This document shows, in pieces, positions 53,523 through 62,870 of a stretch of DNA of 64,000 nucleotides (within the stretch, counting starts at the first letter, position 1; each line of letters opens with the position of its first letter). A program made the position numbers and the translations under genes. The stretch comes from Alcanivorax sp. DSM 26293 (GTDB lineage Bacteria > Pseudomonadota > Gammaproteobacteria > Pseudomonadales > Alcanivoracaceae): positions 208,283 through 272,282 of the forward strand of contig NZ_FNUM01000002.1 in assembly GCF_900107995.1 (NCBI RefSeq), given 5' to 3'. A model generated the notes under the pieces. That model worked only from the letters and a program-made list of their open reading frames with translations. It did no database searches and was not told where the DNA came from.

Positions 53523-54434
53523 TTACGGAGCTGGCTTGTGGGACAGGCTGTAAACGTAGGCCGCAATCACATGAATCTTTTCATCGCTGAGCAGATTCTC
53601 ATGCTTGGGCATTTCCCCTTTGCGGCCTTCATGGATCGTCGTTTCGATATCCTCCAGTCGTGGACCGTAGAGCCAGGTGGTGTCAGTGAGGTTTGGCGCG
53701 CCCATGGCCTGAATCCCCTTGCCGTCTTGCCCGTGACATGCGGCACAGACGGCAAATTTAGGCTTCGCCCGCTCAATGGCGGCGGCCTTCTGCGCATCCC
53801 TGGCAAGATCCGGTCGGCTCAGGCTTTGCACATAAATGGCCATGTCGCGCACGGCTTGATCGGTATTGCCGATGGCCGCGGCCATGGGGGGCATCATGCC
53901 GGTGCGCCCCTGGGCAATGCTGGTAATGATCTGCTTGGGTTCACCCCCATAGAGCCAGTCGTTATCTGCCAGGTTCGGATAGCCTTTGGCCCCACGGGCA
54001 TCCGAGCCATGACAAATGGCGCAGTTATTGGCAAACAGCCGTCCCCCCACAGCCAGGGCTTCCGGGTACTCGATCAATTCTTCCACCGGCACCTTGGCAA
54101 ACTCTTCGAACAACGGGTCGGTTTGCCGCGCTACCAGGGTGACTTCCTTTTCATACTGGCCGGAACTGCTCCAGCCCAACAGGCCTTCGAACTTGCCCAG
54201 GCCCGGGTACAGCGCCAGATAGATGCAGGCAAAGATCAGCGTGCCGATGAACAGGAACAGCCACCAGCGGGGCAGGGGCGCATTCCGTTCCTGAATCCCG
54301 TCAAAGCTGTGGCCAGTGGTTTCCTTGGCCGCTTCCTCCGGAGAAATCTGATTGTTCCACAGCAATAGCCCCGCACAGCCGAGCAGATTGATGGCAACAA
54401 TAATGATGATGAACCAGCTCCAGAAATCACTCAT
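53523..54434 (-). CDS. ccoP: cbb3 oxidase diheme subunit CcoP
   Basis: Membrane-anchored diheme cytochrome c (303 residues). It has two N-terminal helices (about 5-26 and 57-76), then two CxxCH heme sites: C138-AIC-H142 and C230-AAC-H234, each followed by an axial Met region (MMPPM and GEMP). Two helices at the N-terminus place it in the two-helix CcoP class seen in pseudomonads. It overlaps ccoQ by four bases. Confidence 0.96.
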   Translation of the reverse strand: MSDFWSWFIIIIVAINLLGCAGLLLWNNQISPEEAAKETTGHSFDGIQERNAPLPRWWLFLFIGTLIFACIYLALYPGLGKFEGLLGWSSSGQYEKEVTLVARQTDPLFEEFAKVPVEELIEYPEALAVGGRLFANNCAICHGSDARGAKGYPNLADNDWLYGGEPKQIITSIAQGRTGMMPPMAAAIGNTDQAVRDMAIYVQSLSRPDLARDAQKAAAIERAKPKFAVCAACHGQDGKGIQAMGAPNLTDTTWLYGPRLEDIETTIHEGRKGEMPKHENLLSDEKIHVIAAYVYSLSHKPAP

Positions 54435-54583
54435 TGCTCATCCCTCTCTTTGCGGCGATCAGCCTCAAGGGCCATGTGTGCGAGTTTTTCGTAGTCTTTC
54501 TTGCGGCTGGGCCGGTACACCCAGAGGGTCATTGCAATAAACGCCACAAAGAAGACCAGCGTGAACAGGGCTTGATAGCTCAT
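54431..54583 (-). CDS. ccoQ: cbb3 oxidase small subunit CcoQ
   Basis: A 50-residue single-helix protein: [20 protein letters not shown], then [15 protein letters not shown] and a charged tail ending R-D-E-Q. CcoQ stabilises the CcoP-CcoNO interaction. Both ends overlap the neighbours by ATGA (ccoO stop/ccoQ start and ccoQ stop/ccoP start), so the four structural genes are translationally coupled. Confidence 0.92.
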   Translation of the reverse strand: MSYQALFTLVFFVAFIAMTLWVYRPSRKKDYEKLAHMALEADRRKERDEQ

Positions 54584-55215
54584 TGTGAGGCCTCCTTACG
54601 TTCCTGGCCGAGGGAAAGCAGATAGGCAACCAGGGCATCTTCTTCCGTGGCATCGGCCCATTCGCCCTCGATCTTGTTCAACTGCTCGGTAATGTCCTGC
54701 TCGCTGTAGGGGACGCCAAAGGTGTCCTTGAACAGTTGCAGGGTGCGTTCGGTATCACTCCAGTCCACCGGCGTTTCCTGCAACCAGGGGTAAGCGGGCA
54801 TATTGGATTCCGGCACGACCTGGCGCGGATCACGCAGATGCTCACGGTGCCATTGCTCGGTGATCGGGCGCAGTCCCACCCGGGCCAGATCCGGGCCGGT
54901 ACGCTTGGAGCCCCAGAGGAAGGGATGCTCCCACACGTCTTCGCCAGCCACGGAATAGGCGCCATAGCGTTCGGTTTCTGCACGCAGGGGCCGAACCATC
55001 TGCGTGTGGCAAACGTGGCAGCCTTCGCGGATATAGATATCCCGGCCTTCCATTTCCAGGGCGGTGTAAGGCTCCAGGCTTTCCAGCGGCTCGGTGGTGG
55101 CTTTCTGCCAGAACAAGGGCACGATTTCCGCCAGGCCACCAAAACTTACCGCGATCAATGTCAGCACGATCATCAGGCCGACATTCTTTTCCACTCTTTC
55201 ATGGGCATTGGACAT
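54580..55215 (-). CDS. ccoO: cbb3 oxidase monoheme subunit CcoO
   Basis: Membrane-anchored monoheme cytochrome c (211 residues). One N-terminal helix (about 12-36) precedes the heme site C66-HVC-H70 in [16 protein letters not shown]. Later NMPAYPWL supplies the axial Met region. The start [10 protein letters not shown] was chosen by homology; an upstream in-frame start adds 26 unrelated residues. It lies ten bases after ccoN. Confidence 0.96.
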   Translation of the reverse strand: MSNAHERVEKNVGLMIVLTLIAVSFGGLAEIVPLFWQKATTEPLESLEPYTALEMEGRDIYIREGCHVCHTQMVRPLRAETERYGAYSVAGEDVWEHPFLWGSKRTGPDLARVGLRPITEQWHREHLRDPRQVVPESNMPAYPWLQETPVDWSDTERTLQLFKDTFGVPYSEQDITEQLNKIEGEWADATEEDALVAYLLSLGQERKEASQ

Positions 55216-55225
55216 GTCGGTCTCC

Positions 55226-56656
55226 TCAGGCAGCCTGCAGCACGTTGTTGTCACCGCGGGTGTCACGTTCGCCAACGATGGTCTTGTAGACATTGACGGC
55301 CATCAGCACCATGCCGGCGAAGAACACCACCCCGCCGAGCAGACGGATGGCGTAGAACGGTTGCCGCTCTACCAGTTCCTGCACGAAGTTGTAGGTGAGG
55401 GTGCCATCGGTATTGACTGCCCGCCACATCAGGCCCTGCATGATCCCGGACACCCACATGGAGGCGATGTACAACACGGTACCGATGGTGCTCAACCAGA
55501 AGTGGGCATTGATCCAGCCAACGGAATACATCTGTTTGCGATCGAACAGGCGGGGAATCATCACGTAGATGGCACCAATGGTGATCATGGCCACCCAGCC
55601 GAGCGCGCCGGAGTGCACATGGCCGATCGTCCAGTCGGTATTGTGACTCAGGGCGTTGACCGTCTTGATGGACATCATCGGGCCTTCGAAGGTGCTCATC
55701 CCATAGAAGGACAGGGCCACGATCATGAAGCGGATGATCGGATCCGTGCGCAACTTATGCCAGGCCCCGGACAGGGTCATCATGCCGTTGATCATGCCGC
55801 CCCAGCTGGGCGCCAACAGGACGATAGAGAACACCATGCCCACGGACTGGGCCCAGTCGGGCAGGGAGGAGTAGTGCAGGTGGTGGGGGCCGGCCCACAT
55901 ATACACGGCGATCAGGGCCCAGAAATGGACGATGGAAAGCCGGTAGGAATAGACCGGGCGCTGGGCTTGTACCGGCACATAGTAGTACATCATGCCCAGG
56001 AAGCCCGCGGTCAGGAAAAAGCCCACCGCATTGTGCCCGTACCACCACTGCACCATGGCATCGATGGACCCGGAGTAGACGGAGTAGGACTTCATCGCCG
56101 AGACGGGAATGGCGATGTTGTTGATCACATGGAGCAGGGCTACCGCAATGATAAAGGCGCCGTAGAACCAGTTGGCCACGTAAATATGGGGTTGTTTGCG
56201 TCGCGCAATGGTGGCGAAGAAAACGATGGCATAGGCCACCCAGACCAGGGTGATGAGGATATCAATGGGCCATTCCAGCTCGGCGTATTCCTTGCTGCTG
56301 GTATAGCCCATGGGCAAGGTGATGGCCGCGGCCACAATCACCGCCTGCCAGCCCCAGAAAGTGAAAGCGGCCAGCTTGGGAAACGCCAAGGTTGCCTGGC
56401 AGGTACGCTGCACCACATAGTAACTGGTGCCGATGAGGGCCGAGCCACCAAAGGCAAAAATCACCGCATTGGTGTGCAGCGGCCGTAACCGGCCGAAGCT
56501 GAACCAGGGTAATTCAAAATTGAGGACAGGCCAGGCAAGCTGGGCGGCGATAATGACCCCCACCAGCATACCCACAATCCCCCAGACAACCGACATGATG
56601 GTGAATTGCCGAACCACCGTGTAGTTATACGATGGTGAAACCGCGGAGTGTTCCAT
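55226..56656 (-). CDS. ccoN: cbb3-type cytochrome c oxidase catalytic subunit CcoN
   Basis: Catalytic heme-copper subunit (476 residues, about 12 helices) of the high-affinity proton-pumping cbb3 oxidase. [15 protein letters not shown] contains a low-spin heme His. [19 protein letters not shown] carries the CuB His and the Tyr-region motif. [25 protein letters not shown] holds the remaining CuB histidines. GGAAGGGAA precedes the ATG. It is first in the operon, under an FNR/ANR box. Confidence 0.97.
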   Translation of the reverse strand: MEHSAVSPSYNYTVVRQFTIMSVVWGIVGMLVGVIIAAQLAWPVLNFELPWFSFGRLRPLHTNAVIFAFGGSALIGTSYYVVQRTCQATLAFPKLAAFTFWGWQAVIVAAAITLPMGYTSSKEYAELEWPIDILITLVWVAYAIVFFATIARRKQPHIYVANWFYGAFIIAVALLHVINNIAIPVSAMKSYSVYSGSIDAMVQWWYGHNAVGFFLTAGFLGMMYYYVPVQAQRPVYSYRLSIVHFWALIAVYMWAGPHHLHYSSLPDWAQSVGMVFSIVLLAPSWGGMINGMMTLSGAWHKLRTDPIIRFMIVALSFYGMSTFEGPMMSIKTVNALSHNTDWTIGHVHSGALGWVAMITIGAIYVMIPRLFDRKQMYSVGWINAHFWLSTIGTVLYIASMWVSGIMQGLMWRAVNTDGTLTYNFVQELVERQPFYAIRLLGGVVFFAGMVLMAVNVYKTIVGERDTRGDNNVLQAA

Positions 56657-56687
56657 GTGCGTTCCCTTCCGAATGATGCGCCGGGAG

Positions 56688-56729
56688 ACGATACCAAGCG
56701 TGTTCCCCGGCTTTCTTGATATAGATCAA
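56688..56729 (-). promoter_or_regulatory. FNR/ANR box and -10 of the cco operon
   Basis: TTGATATAGATCAA (56716-56729) is a perfect FNR/ANR site. TATCGT on the minus strand (56693 to 56688) predicts a transcript start near 56681, about 41.5 bases from the box centre, the canonical class II activator spacing. Confidence 0.85.
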
Positions 56730-56842
56730 CTGCGCCGTTCGTAACCCTGGGACAAAATGTCTCACCCATCCTGGGATAGGCACATGACCTTTGTGGATAA
56801 TTTTGGCGCTGTCGTCAACCGTCGGAAGGAAACGTTGCGGGA

Positions 56843-59800
56843 TCAGGTCCTCTTTCTGAAAAGGGAAAGCACCAGAGCGGTGAGCGCTGGCAGGAAGGTG
56901 ATTGTCACAATGGCCGTGCCAAGCAGCCCGAACAGGACGATGGCGCCGACGCCCCGATAGAGTTCGGTGCCCTCACCGGGAATCAGCACCAGCGGCGCCA
57001 GGCCGCAGACCGTGGTAATGGTGGTCATGGCGATGGGACGCAACCGTGATGACACGGCGTCGTTGACGGCATCCACGGCGCTCATGGCCTTTTCCCGGAA
57101 ATTCAGTGTTGCCTGATGGACGATCAGGATGGGGTTGTTCACCACGGTGCCCATGAGAATCAGGAAACCGAGCATGGTAATCATGTCGAAGGGCTGGGTG
57201 AGCGGCGGCAGACCGAGAAGCGGAAGCAGCGCGCCCACGCCATTCATCATCGCCAGGCCCAGCAGGCCGCTGGCAATACCCAGTGGAATCGTGGTCATGA
57301 TCAGCAACGGGAAGCCCCAGTGGGTAAAAATCGCCACCAGCAAGAGATAGACCAGCAACAGGGCGACCACATAATTTCCGGACAGGGATTCCTGGGTGGC
57401 CTGTAACTGGTCGCTGGCACCGGACAGGGTGATGCTGATGGTATCCGGAATTTCCCCCGCATCACGCAACTGCTGGATCATGGCGCGCACCCGGCTGACA
57501 CCGGTTTCCAGGGCCACACCACGGGGCGGGATGATATTCAGGGTCACCGTGCGTCGACCGTTGACCCGCCGTACCACACTGGTGTCCACGGTTTCTTTCA
57601 GGGTGGCCAGCGAAGACAGCGGCACGGTGGCGCCAATGGGCGTGTGAACCGGCAGGCCGGGCAGGGCGGCCAGGTCTGGCCGGGTGCCGGTACGCTGGCT
57701 GTAGGCATAAATGTCGATCTTGTCGTCACCCAGGAAAAATTCATCCAGGTAGGCGCCATCGGTGAGCGCGGCCACGGTAAAGCCGAGAGCTTGCGTGGAA
57801 AACTGCACTTCGGCAGCACGGCTCCAGAGCGGATGGACCTCTATCAACGGCTGGGCCAAGGACAGGCTGGCGGGTTGCGACTGGATACGCGGGTTATCGA
57901 AAACCCGTTCGGCCTCTCGCTCAAGACGCGAGGCCACCGTGTAGATTTCCGCCAGGTCCGCCCCGGCCACATCCAGCGTGACGCTGCGGGTCCCCCCATC
58001 ATTACTGGAAATAATCGAGCCCCGGGCGGCAAAAGCGCCCATGCCGGGATAGCGGCGATACACCTGGGTAATGCTGTCCATCATCGCTTCCATATGGGCC
58101 GGGTCCACCGGCTCGGCAATGATGCGCAAGCGCTCGGCATCCACGCCCATATTCAGGTATTTCAGGGGTGGCATGGCCAGTTTGCCAGCGTCATAGTCTG
58201 CCGGGGCCGCGCCCACCAGCGGCAAGAATTCCGCTTCCACCTCGTCGGCAATGGCTGCCATGGTGCTGAGGTTGTAGCCGGGTGGTGCGCTCATACTGGC
58301 AAAGGTTTTCGGCTCCTCGCCCTCCGGCAGATATTCCGCCGGCGGCGTCAGGAACAGCACAATAGCGCCCCCGATCAACACGGTTGCCACCAGGGTGGCC
58401 ACTTGCCGGGGCCGGCTGCTGGAGAGGCGGGCGGAAAGCCGGTGCAGGGCGGTCATCCAGCGACTGTGCTGGCCGTCATGGGCCACCACCGCACTGAAAT
58501 CCAGACGGGCGGAGAGGGTGGGGATCACTGTCATGGCCACCAGCATGGAGACCAGAATCGACGCAGATACGGCGATGGCGATATCCGAGTAGAGCTGGCC
58601 GGCCTCTTCCTGGATAAACACCACCGGCAGGAACACCAGCACCGTGGTCATGGTAGAGGCGAACACCGCCGGCCATACCTTCTGGATACCGCTCACTGCC
58701 GCGCGAAAGCGATCGAGCCCTTTGCGTCTTTCCATCTCGATGCTTTCCAGCACCACAATGGAGTTATCCAGGGTCATGCCGATGGCAAAGGCGATCCCGG
58801 CCAGGGAAATCACATTGATGGTGCGCCCGGCCAGTAGCAGCCCCAGAAACGCGGCAATGGTACAGATGGGAATACCAATCACGCCCACGGCGGTGATCTT
58901 CACCGAGCGCAAAAACAGGAACATGACCAGGGTGGCAAAGGCGGCGCCAATGGCCAGGTTGGTCCACACATTGGCCACCGATGCTTCCACGTAACGCACG
59001 TCGTCGGCGATCAGCGCGATCCGCATGCCGGCCGGCTCCAGCACCTCCCGATTGATCTGAGCCACCTGATCAAACATGGCGTACTTGATATCGATCACAT
59101 TGGATCCGGTCTCCCGGCGCACCGCCAGGCTGATCACCGGCTCACCATTCACCCGCGACAGGCTGCGAACCGGGAAGTGATCCAGGACCACCGTGGCCAC
59201 GTCCCCGAGACGCACCAGGGAATCACCGTTACGGGCCAGAATCAGCGCATTGAGGCTGTCGATATCCTTGAAACGCCCCACCGTACGCAGCAAATATCGG
59301 CGCTTGCCGCTTTCCAGCTCGCCACCGGAGACATCCCGGTTGCGTTCGCGCAGCGCATCGCGCACATCCACCACACCCAGGCCGAACTGGGCCAGCTTCT
59401 GCGCATCCAGCAGCAGCTGAACCTGTCGTTCCGCGCCGCCGCGGACTTCCACCTGGGACACCCCGGGTACGCTCTCCATTCGCGAGCGGACTTCGTCATC
59501 AATGAAGTCCTGCATCATGTCCATGTCCAGCCCGCGGGGATTGTCGGGCAGGGGAGAGACGCGGTAATACATGAAAGCGTTACTGGAAAACGAACTGGAC
59601 AGAATCCGCGGTTGATCCACATTGTCGGGATAGGCGGGCACCTGACTGAGGGCATTATTGACCCGGATCAGCGCATCGGTGATATCCACACCGAACGGAA
59701 ATTCCAGTTCGATTTCCGCTTCGCCGCTGCCGGCGGAAGAGGTCATACGCCTCAAGTTGGGCAGGTTGCGCAGGTATTCCTCCTGCTCAATAAGGATTTC

Positions 59801-59977
59801 CTTTTCCACATCCTGGGGGGTTGCCCCTGGCCAGCTGGTGACAACCGAGATGGTGCGGACCTCCAGATCCGGGATCATCTGTACCGGGATGCGCAAGGCT
59901 GCCAGCACCCCGAGCAGAGTGATGATCAGCACCACAACGGTCATCAAGGTGCCATGGCGAACGATCTTGTCGAACAT
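56843..59977 (-). CDS. RND-family efflux permease
   Basis: Inner-membrane RND transporter (1044 residues, twelve helices with two large periplasmic loops). IPVQMIPDLEVRTISVVTSWPGATPQDVE is typical of the HAE-type start. In TM4 the AcrB pair D407-D408 is D404-N405 here (GMTLDNSIVV). In TM10 the AcrB K940 position is N947 (GTVVNNPILIV). Both changes occur together in a broad RND subfamily, so proton coupling differs from AcrB. The substrate is unknown. It overlaps the adaptor gene by one base; no outer-membrane channel gene is adjacent. Confidence 0.9.
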   Translation of the reverse strand: MFDKIVRHGTLMTVVVLIITLLGVLAALRIPVQMIPDLEVRTISVVTSWPGATPQDVEKEILIEQEEYLRNLPNLRRMTSSAGSGEAEIELEFPFGVDITDALIRVNNALSQVPAYPDNVDQPRILSSSFSSNAFMYYRVSPLPDNPRGLDMDMMQDFIDDEVRSRMESVPGVSQVEVRGGAERQVQLLLDAQKLAQFGLGVVDVRDALRERNRDVSGGELESGKRRYLLRTVGRFKDIDSLNALILARNGDSLVRLGDVATVVLDHFPVRSLSRVNGEPVISLAVRRETGSNVIDIKYAMFDQVAQINREVLEPAGMRIALIADDVRYVEASVANVWTNLAIGAAFATLVMFLFLRSVKITAVGVIGIPICTIAAFLGLLLAGRTINVISLAGIAFAIGMTLDNSIVVLESIEMERRKGLDRFRAAVSGIQKVWPAVFASTMTTVLVFLPVVFIQEEAGQLYSDIAIAVSASILVSMLVAMTVIPTLSARLDFSAVVAHDGQHSRWMTALHRLSARLSSSRPRQVATLVATVLIGGAIVLFLTPPAEYLPEGEEPKTFASMSAPPGYNLSTMAAIADEVEAEFLPLVGAAPADYDAGKLAMPPLKYLNMGVDAERLRIIAEPVDPAHMEAMMDSITQVYRRYPGMGAFAARGSIISSNDGGTRSVTLDVAGADLAEIYTVASRLEREAERVFDNPRIQSQPASLSLAQPLIEVHPLWSRAAEVQFSTQALGFTVAALTDGAYLDEFFLGDDKIDIYAYSQRTGTRPDLAALPGLPVHTPIGATVPLSSLATLKETVDTSVVRRVNGRRTVTLNIIPPRGVALETGVSRVRAMIQQLRDAGEIPDTISITLSGASDQLQATQESLSGNYVVALLLVYLLLVAIFTHWGFPLLIMTTIPLGIASGLLGLAMMNGVGALLPLLGLPPLTQPFDMITMLGFLILMGTVVNNPILIVHQATLNFREKAMSAVDAVNDAVSSRLRPIAMTTITTVCGLAPLVLIPGEGTELYRGVGAIVLFGLLGTAIVTITFLPALTALVLSLFRKRT

Positions 59978-61053
59978 CAGTCCACCACCCGAAGCGTGTC
60001 ACCATCGCGCAGACTTTCATTGCCACGCACAACCACGCGATCACCGCTCGACAGGCCCTCAAGCACCGAAGCCTGCGGTGACTGCCCGGATGCAACCTTG
60101 ACGACCTTGCGGCGCGCGACCAGATCGTCACCGTCACCCTCAGCCAGCCACACGGTCACATTGCCCTGGCTGTCCTGGAGCAGGGCATCACGGGGCACCG
60201 TGGGGCGGGCATCCGCGGATAACATGCGCAGCCGGCCATTGATCGCCATCCCCGGGGTCAGGCCCTTTTCATCAATGCTGGCGCGTACCGTAAAGGTTCT
60301 CGCCGTGGGATCATTCACCGGCACAATGGCCGTGATTTTTGCGCTCATGGCATTGTTCGGGTCGTTCTGGTCTGCCAGCCAGACATCGATAGCCGTATCG
60401 GGGGAAAGCTGCGGAAAATAACGCTGTGGCACGGCAAAATCCGCGTGCAGCGTGTCGCTGCCGACCAGCTCGAAAACGGTGGTCCCGGGAGTGACCCATT
60501 CGCCAACCTCACTCAGTTTGGCACTGATTACGCCGCTGAAGGGTGCTCGCAGGGTATGTCGCTTGATCAGCGCCTGCTGGCGTGCCATCTCCGCCTGACT
60601 GGCCGCCAGGGAAGACTCGGCCACCTGAACCTCGGATTCCAGACTTCGGACCTCACTGGCGGCAATGCTGCGCCGGGCGACCAGACTATTGGCTTCCTCA
60701 AGGCGCCGACGGGCATCGGCCAGCGTTGCCTGTTGCTGCTGATAGTTGGCCCGGGCACGTTGCAATTCCAGTCGATTGAGCTCCGCATCCAGCTCAATCA
60801 GTGCGGCGCCTGCCTCTACCTGATCGCCGATATCCACGAGCAGTTTGCTCACCAGACCCGACACCGACGCGGAAAGCCGGGCGGCACGATCTGCCACCAG
60901 CGTGCCGTTCACCAGCAGCGCATCCTGGGAGCGTGACAGAGTGACCGTCTCAAGAGAGACTGGCTTGCGATCATCCGCCTGTGCAGAAACAGCGAATGAC
61001 AACAGCAACACAACCCGGAAAAGACGATGAGATAGCAGGGACAGTGACGGCAT
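59977..61053 (-). CDS. RND periplasmic adaptor (membrane fusion protein)
   Basis: Membrane fusion protein (358 residues) partnering the RND pump. It has a signal peptide (LLSHRLFRVVLLLSFAVSAQA), a biotinyl-lipoyl half (VSKLLVDIGDQVEAGAALIELD), a coiled-coil hairpin (about 95-160), the second lipoyl half (LRAPFSGVISAKLSEVGEWV), then the beta-barrel and proximal domains. The ATG 56 codons inside the open frame was chosen because it gives the signal peptide and has AAGGA upstream. There is no lipobox cysteine. Confidence 0.9.
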   Translation of the reverse strand: MPSLSLLSHRLFRVVLLLSFAVSAQADDRKPVSLETVTLSRSQDALLVNGTLVADRAARLSASVSGLVSKLLVDIGDQVEAGAALIELDAELNRLELQRARANYQQQQATLADARRRLEEANSLVARRSIAASEVRSLESEVQVAESSLAASQAEMARQQALIKRHTLRAPFSGVISAKLSEVGEWVTPGTTVFELVGSDTLHADFAVPQRYFPQLSPDTAIDVWLADQNDPNNAMSAKITAIVPVNDPTARTFTVRASIDEKGLTPGMAINGRLRMLSADARPTVPRDALLQDSQGNVTVWLAEGDGDDLVARRKVVKVASGQSPQASVLEGLSSGDRVVVRGNESLRDGDTLRVVD

Positions 61054-61359
61054 ACGTGTCCTTGTGGTTATTTTCAGACTTAACGACAGCGCATACTTTA
61101 GCAGGGTAAAGGCAAGTCCGAGTGAATCGGGCGTAAGGATTGTAGCGACGCTGCCTGGATCAAGACCACTATAACTACGCATAATGTATATTATGTTAAA
61201 TAGAGGAATAACCAGCATCACAATTGGTCTGAAAGCATTGCCCCTCGCATGGTGGATGGTTATTGCTGCTGAGCTGTGCCGCCGTCCATGGCGTGGCCCA
61301 TACGCGTTTATCCCCGTTTACAGATCTGACAGTGCCAGAACGCAATGGTTGGCATCTCC
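61054..61359. other. 306-base gap upstream of the RND pump genes
   Basis: It holds the adaptor leader, an AT-rich palindrome at 61180-61195 (separate entry) and the region past the end of the porin gene. No protein-coding frame is convincing, and no regulator gene is adjacent. Confidence 0.6.
61180..61195. promoter_or_regulatory. AT-rich palindrome, possible operator
   Basis: CATAAT-GTAT-ATTATG, a perfect 6-bp dyad in an AT-rich patch about 127 bases before the adaptor ATG. It resembles a TetR- or MarR-type operator. The assignment rests on symmetry and position only. Confidence 0.4.
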
Positions 61360-62580
61360 TCATCCATCGCTGCGGTTATGCTCAAACCGGTAAGTCAGGT
61401 TTAACTGCACCCGTGGCGCTTCGCTGCGATCCCCTGCCTGATTGTCCCGCATGCCGTAGGCGAACTCGGCCCCGTAACTGAGATGGTCGTCGTGTTGGCG
61501 AACCAGGCTAAGGGTGCCGTAGCGAGTACGTCGCATGGCATCCGCAGGCAGATCCCTGTCATTTTCCAGGGTGATCTCACCGCCGACCAGAGCCAGAGTC
61601 CAGTCCGGTCGGAACCGCCATTGCCCGGCCAGATAACCGCCCTGGGCCAGTAGCGGCTCCAGTCCCCTGTCAGCAAAGACATAGCCATCCATGCCCCCAT
61701 CGCCGAAGCCGGACAGGTCATTGTAGTAATGGGCCATGGCCTCGCCGTAGCTGGCGCTGGCAAGTAGCGTGACCGTGCCACCCAGGGCCAGTGTGCCACT
61801 GACTACACCCCCGGTAGCACTGGCAAATTGCTGATCTCCATCGGCGAATTCCACCCCGATTTCCCGGTGCACCAGCCCTACTCGTCCATGGCCGCGGCCA
61901 TGGGACTGGGTCCAGGCAGCGATGACATCGGGGCGGCGACCGCTGGCACTGCTCAGATTCTCCGGGTCATACACTTCCGGATTGGGATCTTCCAGCGCCA
62001 GGGTGAGATGCTCGCCCTGCCAACGCACCCCTGTCTGACGGGCAAAGATGGCACTGTTTGGCCCCTGGGAATCCAGGGTCAGCGGCCAGGCGGTGCCGTC
62101 CAGTAAGGCGGTATAACCATAGCCGGCACGCAGGGCACCGTATTCGAAATAGAAATCGCGCACCCGCAATTCATAACCGTCAACGCTACCGAACAGATCC
62201 ATGGCAAACACGGCTTGGGCACCACCGCCCTCTCCTATCCGCACGCCAAGCTGGCTGTTTTTTCCGTGAAGCTCAACGTTTTGCTGGTGGGTGTCGCCGG
62301 CAGGGATGGTGCTGGGGATCAACAGATCGTTGAGGCCCGCATTCTTGTCATCGTAGATGGCGTCCACGCTGACCTTGCCGAAGACGGCGAAGCTGGGCCA
62401 CTGCGGATCATTGGACCGGGGACGGGTTGGCGCATCCTGGCTGAGGCTGGCCTTGAGCTGATTCAGCTCCTGTTGCAGACGACGGATTTCAGCTTCGGTG
62501 GTATCCGCACAAAGGCCCGCCGAGACCAGAGCGCTAGTGCTGAAAGCCGTCGTCCAGATGGTGGTTCGCACCCTGGACAT
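61360..62580 (-). CDS. DcaP-like trimeric porin
   Basis: Outer-membrane beta-barrel protein (406 residues) resembling the DcaP porins of Acinetobacter, which import dicarboxylates and other acids. Signal peptide ending around S-A-G-L-C-A, then a short coiled coil (EAEIRRLQQELNQLKASL) as in DcaP, then FGKVSVDAIYDDKNAGLNDLL, the ELRVRDFYFEYG strand and GYGYTALLDGTAWP. The end LNLTYRFEHNRSDG lacks the usual terminal aromatic residue, but a strand ending in F is seven residues earlier. Substrate unknown. Confidence 0.78.
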   Translation of the reverse strand: MSRVRTTIWTTAFSTSALVSAGLCADTTEAEIRRLQQELNQLKASLSQDAPTRPRSNDPQWPSFAVFGKVSVDAIYDDKNAGLNDLLIPSTIPAGDTHQQNVELHGKNSQLGVRIGEGGGAQAVFAMDLFGSVDGYELRVRDFYFEYGALRAGYGYTALLDGTAWPLTLDSQGPNSAIFARQTGVRWQGEHLTLALEDPNPEVYDPENLSSASGRRPDVIAAWTQSHGRGHGRVGLVHREIGVEFADGDQQFASATGGVVSGTLALGGTVTLLASASYGEAMAHYYNDLSGFGDGGMDGYVFADRGLEPLLAQGGYLAGQWRFRPDWTLALVGGEITLENDRDLPADAMRRTRYGTLSLVRQHDDHLSYGAEFAYGMRDNQAGDRSEAPRVQLNLTYRFEHNRSDG

Positions 62581-62807
62581 GACAATTTCTCCTGAAGTCC
62601 ACCGGATCACGGTGGGCGTTCAATGTGTTGCTTCAACGTCCCGGGCTTCCGTGCCTTGTGGGCTGTCCGGGGCGGTAAAACACGAAAGGCGCGGAGGATA
62701 CGGATCTCAATCGCGGTTCGCTACTAGACGAAATGTTTATTTCGGCAAAATCTTGTTCTGGGCGGACGGATGGAATGCAGGTTTTTGCGGGATGGGTCGT
62801 CAAGGAA

Positions 62808-62856
62808 CCTGCCTGTCGCCGAACCCGACGATGTCGGCGCGACGGCAGGCAGTTTT
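62808..62856. terminator. Imperfect GC-rich hairpin with T run
   Basis: CCTGCCTGTCGCCG pairs with CGGCGCGACGGCAGGCAG with small bulges, followed by TTTT on the plus strand. It lies just past the stop of the minus-strand VWA gene, so it may terminate or stabilise that transcript, although the T run is on the other side. Confidence 0.4.
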
Positions 62857-62870
62857 CTGTCAGCGGTCTA

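Noticed and set aside
55094-56488. 464-codon open frame opposite ccoN
   Set aside because: Antisense shadow of ccoN with a His/Gly/Asp-rich composition and no family signature.
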